From assembly GCF_040253615.1 (NCBI RefSeq), contig NZ_JBEJGY010000004.1, forward strand, positions 6,448,001 to 6,512,000: a stretch of DNA of 64,000 nucleotides. Reading direction: 5' to 3'. Source of the DNA: Streptomyces sp. Edi4 (GTDB lineage Bacteria; Actinomycetota; Actinomycetes; Streptomycetales; Streptomycetaceae). This document shows, piece after piece, positions 23,989 through 32,388 of the stretch. A program made the translations under genes and the position numbers. Positions within the stretch are counted from its first letter, which is position 1. The number at the start of each line of letters is the position of its first letter. The notes beneath the pieces were generated by a model, which was not told the DNA's origin, did not search any database, and saw only the letters and a list, made by a program, of their open reading frames with translations.

Positions 23989-25137
23989 TCACGGCGAGCG
24001 GCGGGCGCGGTCGCCCAGGTTGATGCGGACGCGGGAGAGCCGAGGTGCGGGCACCTCGGGCGACGGCGCGGGACCGGGCTCGGGGGCCGCCGCGTCCACC
24101 GCGTCCACCGGGGGCGCCGGCTCGGGTGCGGGCGGGGTCCTCGGGGTGAGGTTGGCGCGGATGCGGCTCGTGCGCCCTTCGGCCGCGGGGGCCGCCGGCC
24201 CGGGCCCCCCGGTGGTCGTCCGCTCCGGCTTGGACGTTCCGGGGCGGCGGTGCTGCAACGCGCACACCTTCGGATCCGAGAGCGCCGCGAGGAACGCGGA
24301 GATCCGTGGCCGTCCGGCGGCGTCGCGGGCCGTCATCCGGCGCAGCAGGCCGATCATCTGGTCCGAGAGCCGGGTGCTGAGGGCCAGCTCGTCGCCCCCG
24401 TTCACGGCATCGGCGGGAGACCCGAACCTGCTGTTGTAGTACGGCAGTTCACCCACGAGATAGAGATGGGTCATGAGGCCGAGAGCGAAGATGTCGACCG
24501 CGCACGTGAGTTCACCGGGCGCCGCGTCGCGCTGGAGGTAGCGGCGCCACTCGGGGGAGCCGTAGAGGGTGTCGCCGGAGATGTCCTCGGGCTCCGGCGG
24601 ACTCCCCGACACATAGGAGTCGTCGAAGTCGATCAGCTTCGCCGCGTGGAAGGCGGCGCCGTCGCGCTTTTGCACCAGCACGTTCAGCGGTTTGAGGTCG
24701 CCATGCACGACGTCGATGTCGTGGAGCTGCTTGAGGCTGTTGCCCAGCGTCTTGAGCAGCACCATCTTCTGCCGCGGTTCGAGCGCCTGCGGCTTCTCCA
24801 GACTGGAGGTGTCGATGCGCTCGGTGACCTTGTAGTACGTACTGCCCTCGTGGAAGAAGTCCTTGGCCAGGACGATGTTGCCGCCGCCACGCGCGTCCGG
24901 GCGCAGCCGCTTCATGATCGTGTGATGGCGCTCCTCGAACTCCTGGGCCACCCGGCGCCTGATCTGAAGACTCGGGGACTCCCGGGCGTCGTCACGAGGC
25001 CGTTTGGGCTCAAGGAACTGCTTGATGAAGTACGGCGCGCCGTCCTTCTCCGCGAAGGCCCAGATGCATTTCCCGCCGTTGGCGTTGGTGGGGTCCGTGA
25101 CGATGCGGTAGCCGCCGATCGTGTCGCCCTGTTTCAC
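23989..25137 (-). CDS. Serine/threonine protein kinase with a C-terminal tail carrying SRxR motifs
   Basis: 382 aa, soluble. The kinase domain spans about 9-290: nucleotide-binding Lys39 (FIKQFLE), catalytic loop HGDLKPLN (145-152, Asp147), metal-binding IDFDD (169-173) in place of DFG, and the APE-like TLYGSPEWRRY. There is no membrane segment or PASTA domain. The Pro/Ala-rich tail carries SRIRANL (324-330) and PRLSRVRINL (365-374). A closely similar PRVSRVR occurs at the C-terminus of the SPFH-like protein in the same operon. GTG 25137 overlaps the PP2C stop by 4 nt. It probably phosphorylates members of this cluster, countered by the PP2C enzyme. Confidence 0.9.
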   Translation of the reverse strand: MKQGDTIGGYRIVTDPTNANGGKCIWAFAEKDGAPYFIKQFLEPKRPRDDARESPSLQIRRRVAQEFEERHHTIMKRLRPDARGGGNIVLAKDFFHEGSTYYKVTERIDTSSLEKPQALEPRQKMVLLKTLGNSLKQLHDIDVVHGDLKPLNVLVQKRDGAAFHAAKLIDFDDSYVSGSPPEPEDISGDTLYGSPEWRRYLQRDAAPGELTCAVDIFALGLMTHLYLVGELPYYNSRFGSPADAVNGGDELALSTRLSDQMIGLLRRMTARDAAGRPRISAFLAALSDPKVCALQHRRPGTSKPERTTTGGPGPAAPAAEGRTSRIRANLTPRTPPAPEPAPPVDAVDAAAPEPGPAPSPEVPAPRLSRVRINLGDRARRSP

Positions 25138-26384
25138 GCGTGCTCCTCGGATGCCGCCGGCAGATAGGTCTCATAGGCGCCGCGATAGGCGTGCCAGCTC
25201 TGGTCCTGCCAGACGCGGACGCGGCTGCCCAGCTGCGCCGGGTCCTCCGGCGGGTGCGCGCTGCCCTCGACGGCGCGCGGCGAGCGGTCCAGGGCCCGGG
25301 GCCGGTCGCGCCCCAGGCGCTCCCTCAGCTCCACGAGCCGGGGCGCGTACAGGTCCCGCAGCGCGGCGAAGCTCTGGTGCCCGAGGGCCACCAGGGCCAG
25401 CGAGGCGTCGTCCGCCGTGTAGCGCCGCACCTCGCGGCAGACCAGGTCGGCCCACTCCTGCTCGTCCTCGGCCCGCAGAAGGGTTTCGAGCAGCACCGCC
25501 TCGAAGTCGCCGGGTGTGTGGACGTAACCGAAGAAGCCGTCCGTGGCGGCCACCAGGACGAGGGGGAGGGCGAACGGAGCGAGCCTCTGGGAGTCGATCA
25601 CGAACGCCCGGTCCGCGCTCACCAGGTTGGTCATCGGCGGGTCGCTGCGCAGCAGTTCCAGCGCGTCGCTCTCGCGCGTGTGGTCGCGGGTGAGTACCTG
25701 GAGACCGTCGCGGGGATGCAGGGCGTAGGCCCGCGAGTCCCCCGCCCACAGCGCCTGGAGCTCGACGAATCCGTCGGCGTTCAGCTGGTAGTGCACCCCG
25801 GCGACCGTGGTCGGCAGCTGGCGGCGCATGGTGCCGCCGATCTTGCTGCGCCGCTGCGGCGCCTTGGACAGGAACCACTCCAGGTAGCCGTGCAGGCTCT
25901 CGGGGCCGGCCTGCTCGGCATCCAGGGTCAGCTCGCGGAACCAGCAGTCCGTGGCGAGGCGGGCCACCCGTGCGCCGACCCAGGCCCCGGTGCGCCGGGC
26001 GCCGGCGGGGCTCTGCCAGGCGGGCGCGGAGCCCGCGCCGCCCGACCCGTCGAACACCGCGAGCAGTCCCTGGCGGCTCTCCCAGTGGTGGGCGACGAAC
26101 GGCTCGGCGTCCTCGCCGTGCTCCGGCACCCGTTCGCTCCACACGGTGAACGCGCGCACCCCGCCCTCGCCACCGGGAGCCGCCCAGGTCCCCGGCGCCG
26201 CCGGGCGCGGCAGGGAGTCCTCCGCAGCCGGGGGCAGCACGCCGCCCGCGACGGCGAAAGGCGTTGGCTGCGGCGCCAACCGGTGCTTTCCCAGCGGGAC
26301 TTGAGGGCCGGGCGGCGCCGAGGGCGGCCGCGGATCGTGCCGCAGGGCGGGCACGGTGTGCCCCGGCTCGTGCTCGCTCATCAC
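25134..26384 (-). CDS. PP2C-family protein phosphatase
   Basis: 416 aa. A disordered Pro-rich N-terminus (1-75) precedes a PP2C-like domain: LLAVFDGSGGAGS (111-116 for the metal-binding DG), GDSRAY (215-220), VAATDGFFG (280-286) and the terminal DDASLA (325-330). All four acidic metal-binding positions appear present. It would remove phosphates placed by the kinase immediately downstream (GTGA overlap). The start is GTG 26384 or ATG 26381, both overlapping the stop of the SPFH-like gene. Confidence 0.85.
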   Translation of the reverse strand: MMSEHEPGHTVPALRHDPRPPSAPPGPQVPLGKHRLAPQPTPFAVAGGVLPPAAEDSLPRPAAPGTWAAPGGEGGVRAFTVWSERVPEHGEDAEPFVAHHWESRQGLLAVFDGSGGAGSAPAWQSPAGARRTGAWVGARVARLATDCWFRELTLDAEQAGPESLHGYLEWFLSKAPQRRSKIGGTMRRQLPTTVAGVHYQLNADGFVELQALWAGDSRAYALHPRDGLQVLTRDHTRESDALELLRSDPPMTNLVSADRAFVIDSQRLAPFALPLVLVAATDGFFGYVHTPGDFEAVLLETLLRAEDEQEWADLVCREVRRYTADDASLALVALGHQSFAALRDLYAPRLVELRERLGRDRPRALDRSPRAVEGSAHPPEDPAQLGSRVRVWQDQSWHAYRGAYETYLPAASEEHA

Positions 26385-27751
26385 CGCTGCCCGTCCTTCC
26401 CGGGGCTACCGCGCTTGGCCGTGCCGCGCACGCGGCTGACCCGGGGCGCCGAGGCGGAGGGGGGATCCCCGTCGGGCCGGCGGACGGGCGGCGCCGGCTC
26501 GGCGCCCGAGGCCGCGCGCGGCGAGGCGGACTCGCCGCCCGAGCGCCGTCCCGCGCCCGCGCGTGGGCCGGAGGCCGGGGGCCAGTGCTCATCGACGACC
26601 CGCGCCCTGCGGTCCCCGGCCCCCGGCAGGGGCTCGTCCTCGGGCGGCGCCGAGGGATCGTCGGCAGTCGGCGGAAAACCGGCACGGCCCGCTCCGCGCG
26701 GCGTCCTCGGCCCGGCCGGACCCGCCGCCCCGCCGCCCCCGGGCCCCCGCTCCGCGCGGCCCCGCCCCGAAGCGCGCTCCTCCCCAAGGACCTCACCCCG
26801 CAGCGGCGCCCGCTCCTCGGGCGCCGACGCATCCGCTTCCAGGGCGCGCGCCAGTGTGCCGCGCAGCCGGCCGGGGCGGGTGGCCTTCTCGAAGAGGCCG
26901 TCGCCCTCGCGCAGGACTTCGTCCAGGACGGCACGTTCGAGCTCGGCCTGCTCGAACGGCTCCCGGTCGGCGTCGCCGCGTTCCAGGACCATGCGCATGA
27001 CCTCGCGCCGCACCTCGCGCTTCTCGGCCTCGCCCTTCTCGATCCAGGCGAGCGCCGCCCGTGGCCCTTCCCGCTCCATGATCTCTGCGATCAGACCGTC
27101 GACGCCTTCCTCGCGGATCATGTCGAGATGCCGTCTGCGCCGCATGCCGGCGAGCCGGGTCTCCCGCTCCACATCGCGGAACTCCCGCCCGCTGCCGACG
27201 ATTTCGTCCTCGTCGACGAGCAGTTCCACCTGGAGGTTGCGCAGCCGGATCGCGTCGTCACCCGTGAAGCCGGCGAGCGCGGCGTTCAAGGCCTGCTCGG
27301 CCTGGTGGAACTCGGCGATGTCGTACTCGCGGGCCACCGAGCGCAGCGTCTTGCGCAGATAGCCGTACAGGGCGCCGCTCATGTCCCGGATGCCGCGCGA
27401 GACGACCTTCGCCGGGTCCGCGACCCGGCACACCAGATCGACCCGGCTGCGGAAGGAGAACGTGGGGTCCCGGCTCAGGAGGGGGATGTCCAGCAGGAGC
27501 CGGTGCTCGGCCATGTCGATCGTGTACATGCCGCTGTACGCGCCGAAGCGGGAGGAAGGGATCTCCTCACCACTGCGGACCGTCAGGGAGGGCCCGCTGT
27601 CCCGCACCAGGACCAGGGCGCGGCCGGGGTCGGGCGGCCGCACCGGACTTGTCAGGCGCCACTTGGGCAGATCCTCGCTGTGCAGCACCGGATCGTATGT
27701 CTGTGCCTCCACCGTGCTCCTCCCGGCTCGTCGTGTGTGGGGTCCGCTCAT
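26381..27751 (-). CDS. SPFH/band-7-like protein with disordered tail
   Basis: 456 aa from ATG 27751, which overlaps the preceding stop (ATGA). Residues about 45-180 read like an SPFH (flotillin/band 7) domain: LVLVRDSGPSLTVRSGEEI, then FRSRVDLVCRVADPAKVVSRGIRD and AREYDIAEFHQAEQALNAALAG. A charged, likely coiled-coil helical region (195-290, rich in R/E) follows, then a Gly/Pro/Arg-rich tail ending in PRVSRVRG. Unlike flotillins it has no visible membrane anchor. It may be a scaffold for the kinase-phosphatase pair. The domain assignment comes from pattern only. Confidence 0.7.
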   Translation of the reverse strand: MSGPHTRRAGRSTVEAQTYDPVLHSEDLPKWRLTSPVRPPDPGRALVLVRDSGPSLTVRSGEEIPSSRFGAYSGMYTIDMAEHRLLLDIPLLSRDPTFSFRSRVDLVCRVADPAKVVSRGIRDMSGALYGYLRKTLRSVAREYDIAEFHQAEQALNAALAGFTGDDAIRLRNLQVELLVDEDEIVGSGREFRDVERETRLAGMRRRRHLDMIREEGVDGLIAEIMEREGPRAALAWIEKGEAEKREVRREVMRMVLERGDADREPFEQAELERAVLDEVLREGDGLFEKATRPGRLRGTLARALEADASAPEERAPLRGEVLGEERASGRGRAERGPGGGGAAGPAGPRTPRGAGRAGFPPTADDPSAPPEDEPLPGAGDRRARVVDEHWPPASGPRAGAGRRSGGESASPRAASGAEPAPPVRRPDGDPPSASAPRVSRVRGTAKRGSPGKDGQR

Positions 27752-29967
27752 GCGCCGCGCTCGAGCCGCCGGCGCAGCACCGCCGCGTTCTTCGATGGCC
27801 GCTCCCGGTCGCCCTCCCACTTCTCCAGCCACCAAAGCAGCCGTCGGCGGTGCGAGCCGGGCCGGCTCGCGATGTCGAGGAGGAGCGTCCCCAAGGGGTC
27901 GAGGGAGCCCGGGCACTTGTCGCAGTAGGTGTCGATCCACGCGCGCAGGGCCTCGAGCGCCGTCTCCTGGAGCGGGCGCCGCGCCAGCGCGCGCGCCCAC
28001 AGCTCCGCGAGCCGGTCGCCGTGCCGAGGCAGCCCGCTCAGGAGCAGCGGCACCCCGGGCACAGCGGCGACCGGACCGTCCGCCGTCCGCTCGTAGGGCC
28101 TGCTCGCCGCGAAGACGAAGGCGGACAGGGACTTGACGACCATGGGGGAGAGGTCCTGCGGCTCGGACCACTCCAGCAAGGCATCCAGCAGCGTGCCGGC
28201 CTGCCCCTGGTGGATGAGGTGGACGCCGCCCCAGGCGACCGACGGCAGGGTGCCCCAGTCGTCGCCCCGGTCCAGGGCGGCGCGCAGCACGGCGACGGCC
28301 CGCTCGGGGGCCTCGCGGCCGAGGATCCCGCCCACGGCGTTCGCCGCCGTCCCGGCGAGTCTGCGCTGCTGGGCCGAACTGCCGCCGCGCGCCCAGCCGT
28401 CCAGCAGCTCCCAGACGGCCTCGGAGGTCTCGGGGCGGCTCCCGGCCACCCCGAGAGCGGTGGCCGCGGCCTGCCGCAGCGGCCAGGAGGCGGCGCCCGC
28501 CCAAGAGGTGAGGAAGCGATGGACGGCGTAATGGTGATCCGCCGAGGCGAGCACACCGGCGGCGACCGCGGCCCGCGCGCGCACTTCCAGATCGCTGTGG
28601 CTCAGCAACTGGCGCAACCAGGCGAGGACGGCTTCGCGCCATCCGTCGAGACTGGTCCACGCGTAGCGCAGGATTACCTGACCGAGCAGGGCGCTGCGAA
28701 AACGTACCCGTGGCGGCCCGGAGCCGTCGGGAACGAGCTGGATCCACTGCTGTTCGTAGCCGACGCGGTCCCTGAACCGCAGGTCGACGGCGGCGGGTTC
28801 GGGCGGCGTGAGGGCCCTGCACAACTTGACCGCCGCCTCCGAGACGGTGAGGTAGCCACTGCCCTCCAGGGTGGCGGCGGCCAGCGCGAAGGCCAGGGCC
28901 TCCGGCTCGCGGTAGCGGTCGAACCAGTCCCGTACCTGATCGCTCGGGTCGCGCAGCGCCGCCGCCTCGGCCGCCACGTCACCTCCGGCGCGGATCACGG
29001 AGGCGAGCCGTGCGGCGTGCCGGGCCGCGGGCTGCTCCCGCAACGCGCGTGCCGCTCCGGTGGTTTCGACGAGCGCGCGCAACGCCGTCCGGGACTCCGG
29101 ATCCTCGGCGTGGCCAAGGACGCGCCGCTCGAGGACGGCCAGCGGGTCGACCGGCCGCAGGGCGTGGGTGGCGATCGCCGCGCCGCCGGGCCCTCGGAGC
29201 AGCAGGGTCAGGTCGTGTCCGCCGGTGAGCACCAACAGGCCGCCGCCGGCCCGCAACGCGGCCACCACGGACGGCAGTCGGCGCAGGGCCTCGGCGAAAC
29301 CCGTCACGCCCGCGGGCCCGTCCTCCAGGCTCGCCAGGTACCCGGTGTTCTCCGCCTGGGGCGTCCAGTCGGACTCCAGCAGCACCGCCGGGTCGAGGAG
29401 CCGGTGGCAGGCCCCGCCGCCGCTCAGCGCGAGGGCTTCCCCGAGCAGATTCACGGCGGTGGCCTCGCGCCCGCTGCCGGGAGCGCCGGTCAGCACCAGC
29501 AGGCGTTCCTCGCACAGGACGCCGAGCGCGTCGCCGTACCCCGAGGGCTGGACGAACAGGTCGGTGTGTCCGGCGACCTCGGACGGATCCAGCGCGAGCG
29601 TGGGCAGACCGCGCGGGGCCGCCCGGCGTCCGCCACCCGTGGTGTTGAACCCGCCGCCGAAGCTGACCGTCTCGTTGAACAGCGCGAGCGTGCCGATCCG
29701 GGTCCCCGAGGCGTCGTCGTTGAGACGCTGCGCGATGAGGTCGGCGATCGCGCCGGCCCGCAGCGCGTCGGACCGTTCCGCGTCGGCGTCCGACGTGCTC
29801 TCGGTCAGGTTGCGCAGAGCATCGGACTCGCTGACCGGGCCGTCCTGCTCGGCCCCGTCCGTACGGTGCTCGCCTTCCGGCGCGGGTTTGGCCTCAGGAG
29901 CCGTCGAGTCGGCGTCCGGGCTCTGCGGCCCGGTGTCCGGCGTCTCGGTCAGGGGTTCCTTGCTCAT
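27748..29967 (-). CDS. Large STAND-like protein with a degenerate P-loop and HEAT-like repeats
   Basis: 739 aa. After an acidic disordered N-terminus (1-85) comes RLNDDASGTRIGTLALFNETVSFGGGFN. A P-loop-like strand-loop (LLVLTGAPGSGREAT, 157-170) follows, in which the Walker A lysine and Ser/Thr are replaced (GRE instead of GKT). The second half is rich in helical pairs (LEVRARAAVAAGVLASADHH, PLRQAAATALGVAGS, QQRRLAGTAANAVGGILG), like HEAT or TPR-type scaffolds. It heads the overlapping run of signalling genes. It may sense or bind a nucleotide without hydrolysing it, or be a scaffold; no name fits securely. Confidence 0.7.
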   Translation of the reverse strand: MSKEPLTETPDTGPQSPDADSTAPEAKPAPEGEHRTDGAEQDGPVSESDALRNLTESTSDADAERSDALRAGAIADLIAQRLNDDASGTRIGTLALFNETVSFGGGFNTTGGGRRAAPRGLPTLALDPSEVAGHTDLFVQPSGYGDALGVLCEERLLVLTGAPGSGREATAVNLLGEALALSGGGACHRLLDPAVLLESDWTPQAENTGYLASLEDGPAGVTGFAEALRRLPSVVAALRAGGGLLVLTGGHDLTLLLRGPGGAAIATHALRPVDPLAVLERRVLGHAEDPESRTALRALVETTGAARALREQPAARHAARLASVIRAGGDVAAEAAALRDPSDQVRDWFDRYREPEALAFALAAATLEGSGYLTVSEAAVKLCRALTPPEPAAVDLRFRDRVGYEQQWIQLVPDGSGPPRVRFRSALLGQVILRYAWTSLDGWREAVLAWLRQLLSHSDLEVRARAAVAAGVLASADHHYAVHRFLTSWAGAASWPLRQAAATALGVAGSRPETSEAVWELLDGWARGGSSAQQRRLAGTAANAVGGILGREAPERAVAVLRAALDRGDDWGTLPSVAWGGVHLIHQGQAGTLLDALLEWSEPQDLSPMVVKSLSAFVFAASRPYERTADGPVAAVPGVPLLLSGLPRHGDRLAELWARALARRPLQETALEALRAWIDTYCDKCPGSLDPLGTLLLDIASRPGSHRRRLLWWLEKWEGDRERPSKNAAVLRRRLERGA

Positions 29968-30199
29968 GGCACTCGGTCTTCCGGAGCAGAACAGACAGGG
30001 GGAACGGCACCGGCGGGTGCCGGTCGACGAACAGGGGGATCAGAAGACGGCCTCGACCGCCCTCAAGCGCCAACACGCCCGCCCGGGCAGGAGCAGGGCG
30101 CCCGACGGGACCGCCCGGGCAATCACCGCGCCGCCGACCCTCGGACCCCGCCCCGTACCAACCGGACGCAGGACGGGCCCGGGCTGGACCCTCCCGGGC

Positions 30200-30526
30200 T
30201 GGGCCGGGTGCAGAACGGCCCGGAGTAACCCGGGCACCAGGCCCGACCTGGACTGGGCCGAGTGCAGGACCGACCCGGAGTAACCCCCGGGACCAGACCC
30301 GGCCCGGGACCGGCCCGGGCGCGGGATCGACCCCGAGCGAGGCGATCGGGCACACATCTGACTCGGGCTGGACCGTGTGCAGCACCCCCCCGGGCCAGGC
30401 ACCAGACCGGCCCGGAGCAACCCGGGCACCAGACCCGACCCGGACCGGGCGCAGGATCGACCCCGAGCGAAGCGGTCCGGAACAGATCCGGCCCGGGCTG
30501 AACCGGGTGCCGAGTCGACCCGGACC
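30200..30526. repeat. GC-rich degenerate minisatellite (about 55-bp units, two sub-types)
   Basis: The 592-bp gap 29968-30559 contains a degenerate tandem array. Sub-type A has GTGCAG, then CGGAGTAACCCGGGCACCAG (30209 and 30263 regions, again with CGGAGCAACCCGGGCACCAG at about 30413). Sub-type B has GCGC(A/G)GGATCGACCCCGAGCGA (about 30320 and 30449). Units are roughly 54-58 bp and all are built from CCCGG/CCGGG words. Long frames are open on both strands because stops are rare in such DNA; I do not call them genes. No promoter is evident in it. Confidence 0.8.
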
Positions 30527-30559
30527 GAACGGGCACAGGGGAGCACGGCGCCGCCACTG

Positions 30560-30958
30560 TCAGGACACGTTCCAGTCCCCGTGCACTTCGACCTTCTCGT
30601 TGAAGACGTGCGCGTTCTTGATCAGAGCCGCGGTGACCTGCGGCCCGCCGCGCCCCATCGTGGCGGCCGCCTCTTCGACCAGCCGCCGGACATCGGCCTC
30701 GAAGGCCGGATCGCGCAGCATGTGGGCGGCGAGGATCCGCTCCAGCTCCTGCCGCGACTCCTCGTCCTCCGGCGCCCGCGCCACCCGGTCGAGAGCGAGT
30801 TCCGCGTCGCGGTCCCCACCGAACCGGGCCCGCAGCCGCGCCATGAGTCTGGCCCCGCCGCTCCAACCGGACCGCCCGGCCTCTTGGGCGGCGGCCTCAA
30901 GGGCTCCCTTGACCACGAGCGCGACACTCGCGGCCGCGACAGCTGTCACCGGATCCAT
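30560..30958 (-). CDS. Hypothetical 132-aa protein with a distinctive C-terminal motif
   Basis: ATG 30958 has GGGGGAG 4 nt upstream. A hydrophobic/alanine-rich N-terminus (VTAVAAASVALVVKGALEAAAQE) is followed by a charged helical middle (ARLRARFGGDRDAELALDRVARAPEDEESRQELERIL) and a short C-terminal beta-like motif KNAHVFNEKVEVHGDWNVS. That ending looks like a modular docking or amyloid-like adaptor motif of the kind attached to NTPase signalling proteins, but I cannot confirm it. The minisatellite begins right after its stop; the large STAND-like gene follows on the same strand. Confidence 0.65.
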   Translation of the reverse strand: MDPVTAVAAASVALVVKGALEAAAQEAGRSGWSGGARLMARLRARFGGDRDAELALDRVARAPEDEESRQELERILAAHMLRDPAFEADVRRLVEEAAATMGRGGPQVTAALIKNAHVFNEKVEVHGDWNVS

Positions 30959-31232
30959 GTGCTCCCCCGATTTCCCTCACAAGTACGTGAGATCGGCCAA
31001 GTTTGCCCTCCGTCGCTCTTGGAAAGGTCGCCTTGCCGAACGTTGGCCGAAACCTGTCGGACAGCAAAAACCTTTCCTTGGTCGACACGGCAAGCGGAGG
31101 CCAAAACCCGACCGGGCGGAGGAAAAGCAACGATTGGCCGGATCCATGCCCAGCCCCCGCCCGACGCCCCCGGATCCCGCCGACCGCCTCCCCTCCCTGG
31201 CAACGAAAGCGCCGCACCGAACGCGACGTCCC

Positions 31233-31967
31233 CTACGCGTGTTCTCGCAGCTGGATCTCGGGGTGACTGCCGTCGGAGTTCGCGGGTACGGAGATGGCGG
31301 CGCCCCAGCCGTCAGGCACGGCGAGGTCGGCCACGGCCCAGGACGCGGGCGTGCCCGGCACCCCGGCGGCCACGACGACCGGCCCCGGACTCTCCGGCCG
31401 CGTCTCGACCGTGCGGAGGTCGGTCGTGATCCCTATGCCCACCGCCTTGAGCACGGCTTCCTTACGGGTCCAGGCGCGCAGGAAGGCGCTGGTGCGGGCC
31501 GGTCCCTCGGGGGAGCCGAGAACGACCCGGCTCTCGGACTCGGTCAGGGTGGACTCGGCCAGCTCCTCGACCGGAAAGTCCCGTACGCCCTCGACGTCCA
31601 CCCCCACCGGAACGTGGGCCACCGCGAGCATGCCGCAGCCGTTGGTGTGCGAAATGCTGATCCACAGGGGCGACTGCGGGCGCAGCACTGCGGGCGGGCC
31701 GTGATGCGGGTCGCCGCACCCGGGGCAGGGCCTGCGCCCGAGGCCTATGTCCGTGGGCGGTACGCCGAGGAGTTCCGAGAGGATGCGCCGGCTGGCGGCG
31801 CGCCCCGCGACGAACCCCACCTTGGTGGCCGGATGCACGATCCGGTCGGCCCGGGCGCGCTCCTCCGTGCTGAGAAGGGCCAGGTCGGCGGAGGTAGGGG
31901 AGTCGTCGCCGGTACGCCACCACCAGGCGTGTGCGACTGCGGTGCCGGAGTCGAAGATCGTGGTCAC
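31233..31967 (-). CDS. 4'-phosphopantetheinyl transferase (Sfp type)
   Basis: 244 aa, usual Sfp length, GTG start 31967. Family motifs: FVAGRAASRRIL (52-63), VGVDVEGV (121-128, metal-binding Asp/Glu) and WTRKEAVLKAVGIGI (166-180). A CPGCGDPHHGPP insert (81-92) is common in actinomycete members. It transfers the phosphopantetheine arm from CoA to carrier domains of polyketide or non-ribosomal peptide synthases and similar proteins. It stands alone, not in an obvious biosynthetic cluster, so it may serve several pathways. Confidence 0.93.
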   Translation of the reverse strand: MTTIFDSGTAVAHAWWWRTGDDSPTSADLALLSTEERARADRIVHPATKVGFVAGRAASRRILSELLGVPPTDIGLGRRPCPGCGDPHHGPPAVLRPQSPLWISISHTNGCGMLAVAHVPVGVDVEGVRDFPVEELAESTLTESESRVVLGSPEGPARTSAFLRAWTRKEAVLKAVGIGITTDLRTVETRPESPGPVVVAAGVPGTPASWAVADLAVPDGWGAAISVPANSDGSHPEIQLREHA

Positions 31968-32011
31968 GGCAGCACGCTACAACGCGCGATGACGCGGGGT
32001 TGACGCCCGAG

Positions 32012-32040
32012 TTGACGCGAGGTGGGCAGCGGCGTAAGGT
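32012..32040 (+). promoter_or_regulatory. rrn promoter, TTGACG-17 nt-TAAGGT
   Basis: The -35 hexamer TTGACG (32012-32017) and -10 TAAGGT (32035-32040) have 17-nt spacing, matching the housekeeping sigma (HrdB) consensus. A second TTGACG lies 12 nt further upstream. Transcription would run toward the 16S gene. Confidence 0.7.
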
Positions 32041-32369
32041 TTTTCGGGTTGCCAGGGAGCCGGAACGGTTCTGCGGCAACCGTCCGCCGCAGGTTCTGCG
32101 GCCACCCACAACTCAGCATGATCCCTCGACGGGGGTTGTTCGGCATGCCGAATTCACTTCTCGTCGGACCGGACGACTCGATTAGGAATCGGCCGGGAAA
32201 ATCAGCTAGAGTTCGGGACGTCGGAACGGCCCAACAGCCGGGAAGACAAACCCCAATTCGACGGGGAATCGGACACGAAAGAGTCTGATAGAGTCGGAGA
32301 CACGAAATACCGAAGGGAAGCGCCCGGAGGAAAGCCCGAGAGGGTGAGTACAAAGGAAGCGTCCGTTCC

Positions 32370-32388
32370 TTGAGAACTCAACAGCGTG
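32370..32388 (+). promoter_or_regulatory. boxA-like antitermination element, 16S leader
   Basis: TTGAGAACTCAACAGCGTG matches the actinobacterial rrn boxA (TTTGAGAACTCAAtAG type), recognised as RNA by NusB/NusE. A related copy occurs before 23S. Confidence 0.7.

Noticed and set aside
25140..27362. 740-aa plus-strand open frame
   Set aside because: Antisense to the PP2C and SPFH-like genes; low-complexity Arg/Gly/Pro translation.
27649..30228. 859-aa plus-strand open frame
   Set aside because: Antisense to the SPFH-like and STAND-like genes, which show real domain patterns and coupled starts; the frame has no motif.
30200..30526. CRISPR array
   Set aside because: Units are degenerate, with no constant repeat/unique spacer alternation and no cas genes nearby.
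30040..30866. Long repetitive minus-strand frames through the minisatellite (GLVPG/ARPG-rich peptides)
   Set aside because: Open frames occur on both strands because the array almost lacks stops; no ribosome-binding site or conserved start. Treated as repeat DNA.
32207..32294. Second and third rrn promoters at TAGAGT elements
   Set aside because: The -10-like hexamers are good, but no -35 element lies at 16-18 nt spacing, so they are mentioned only in the leader entry.
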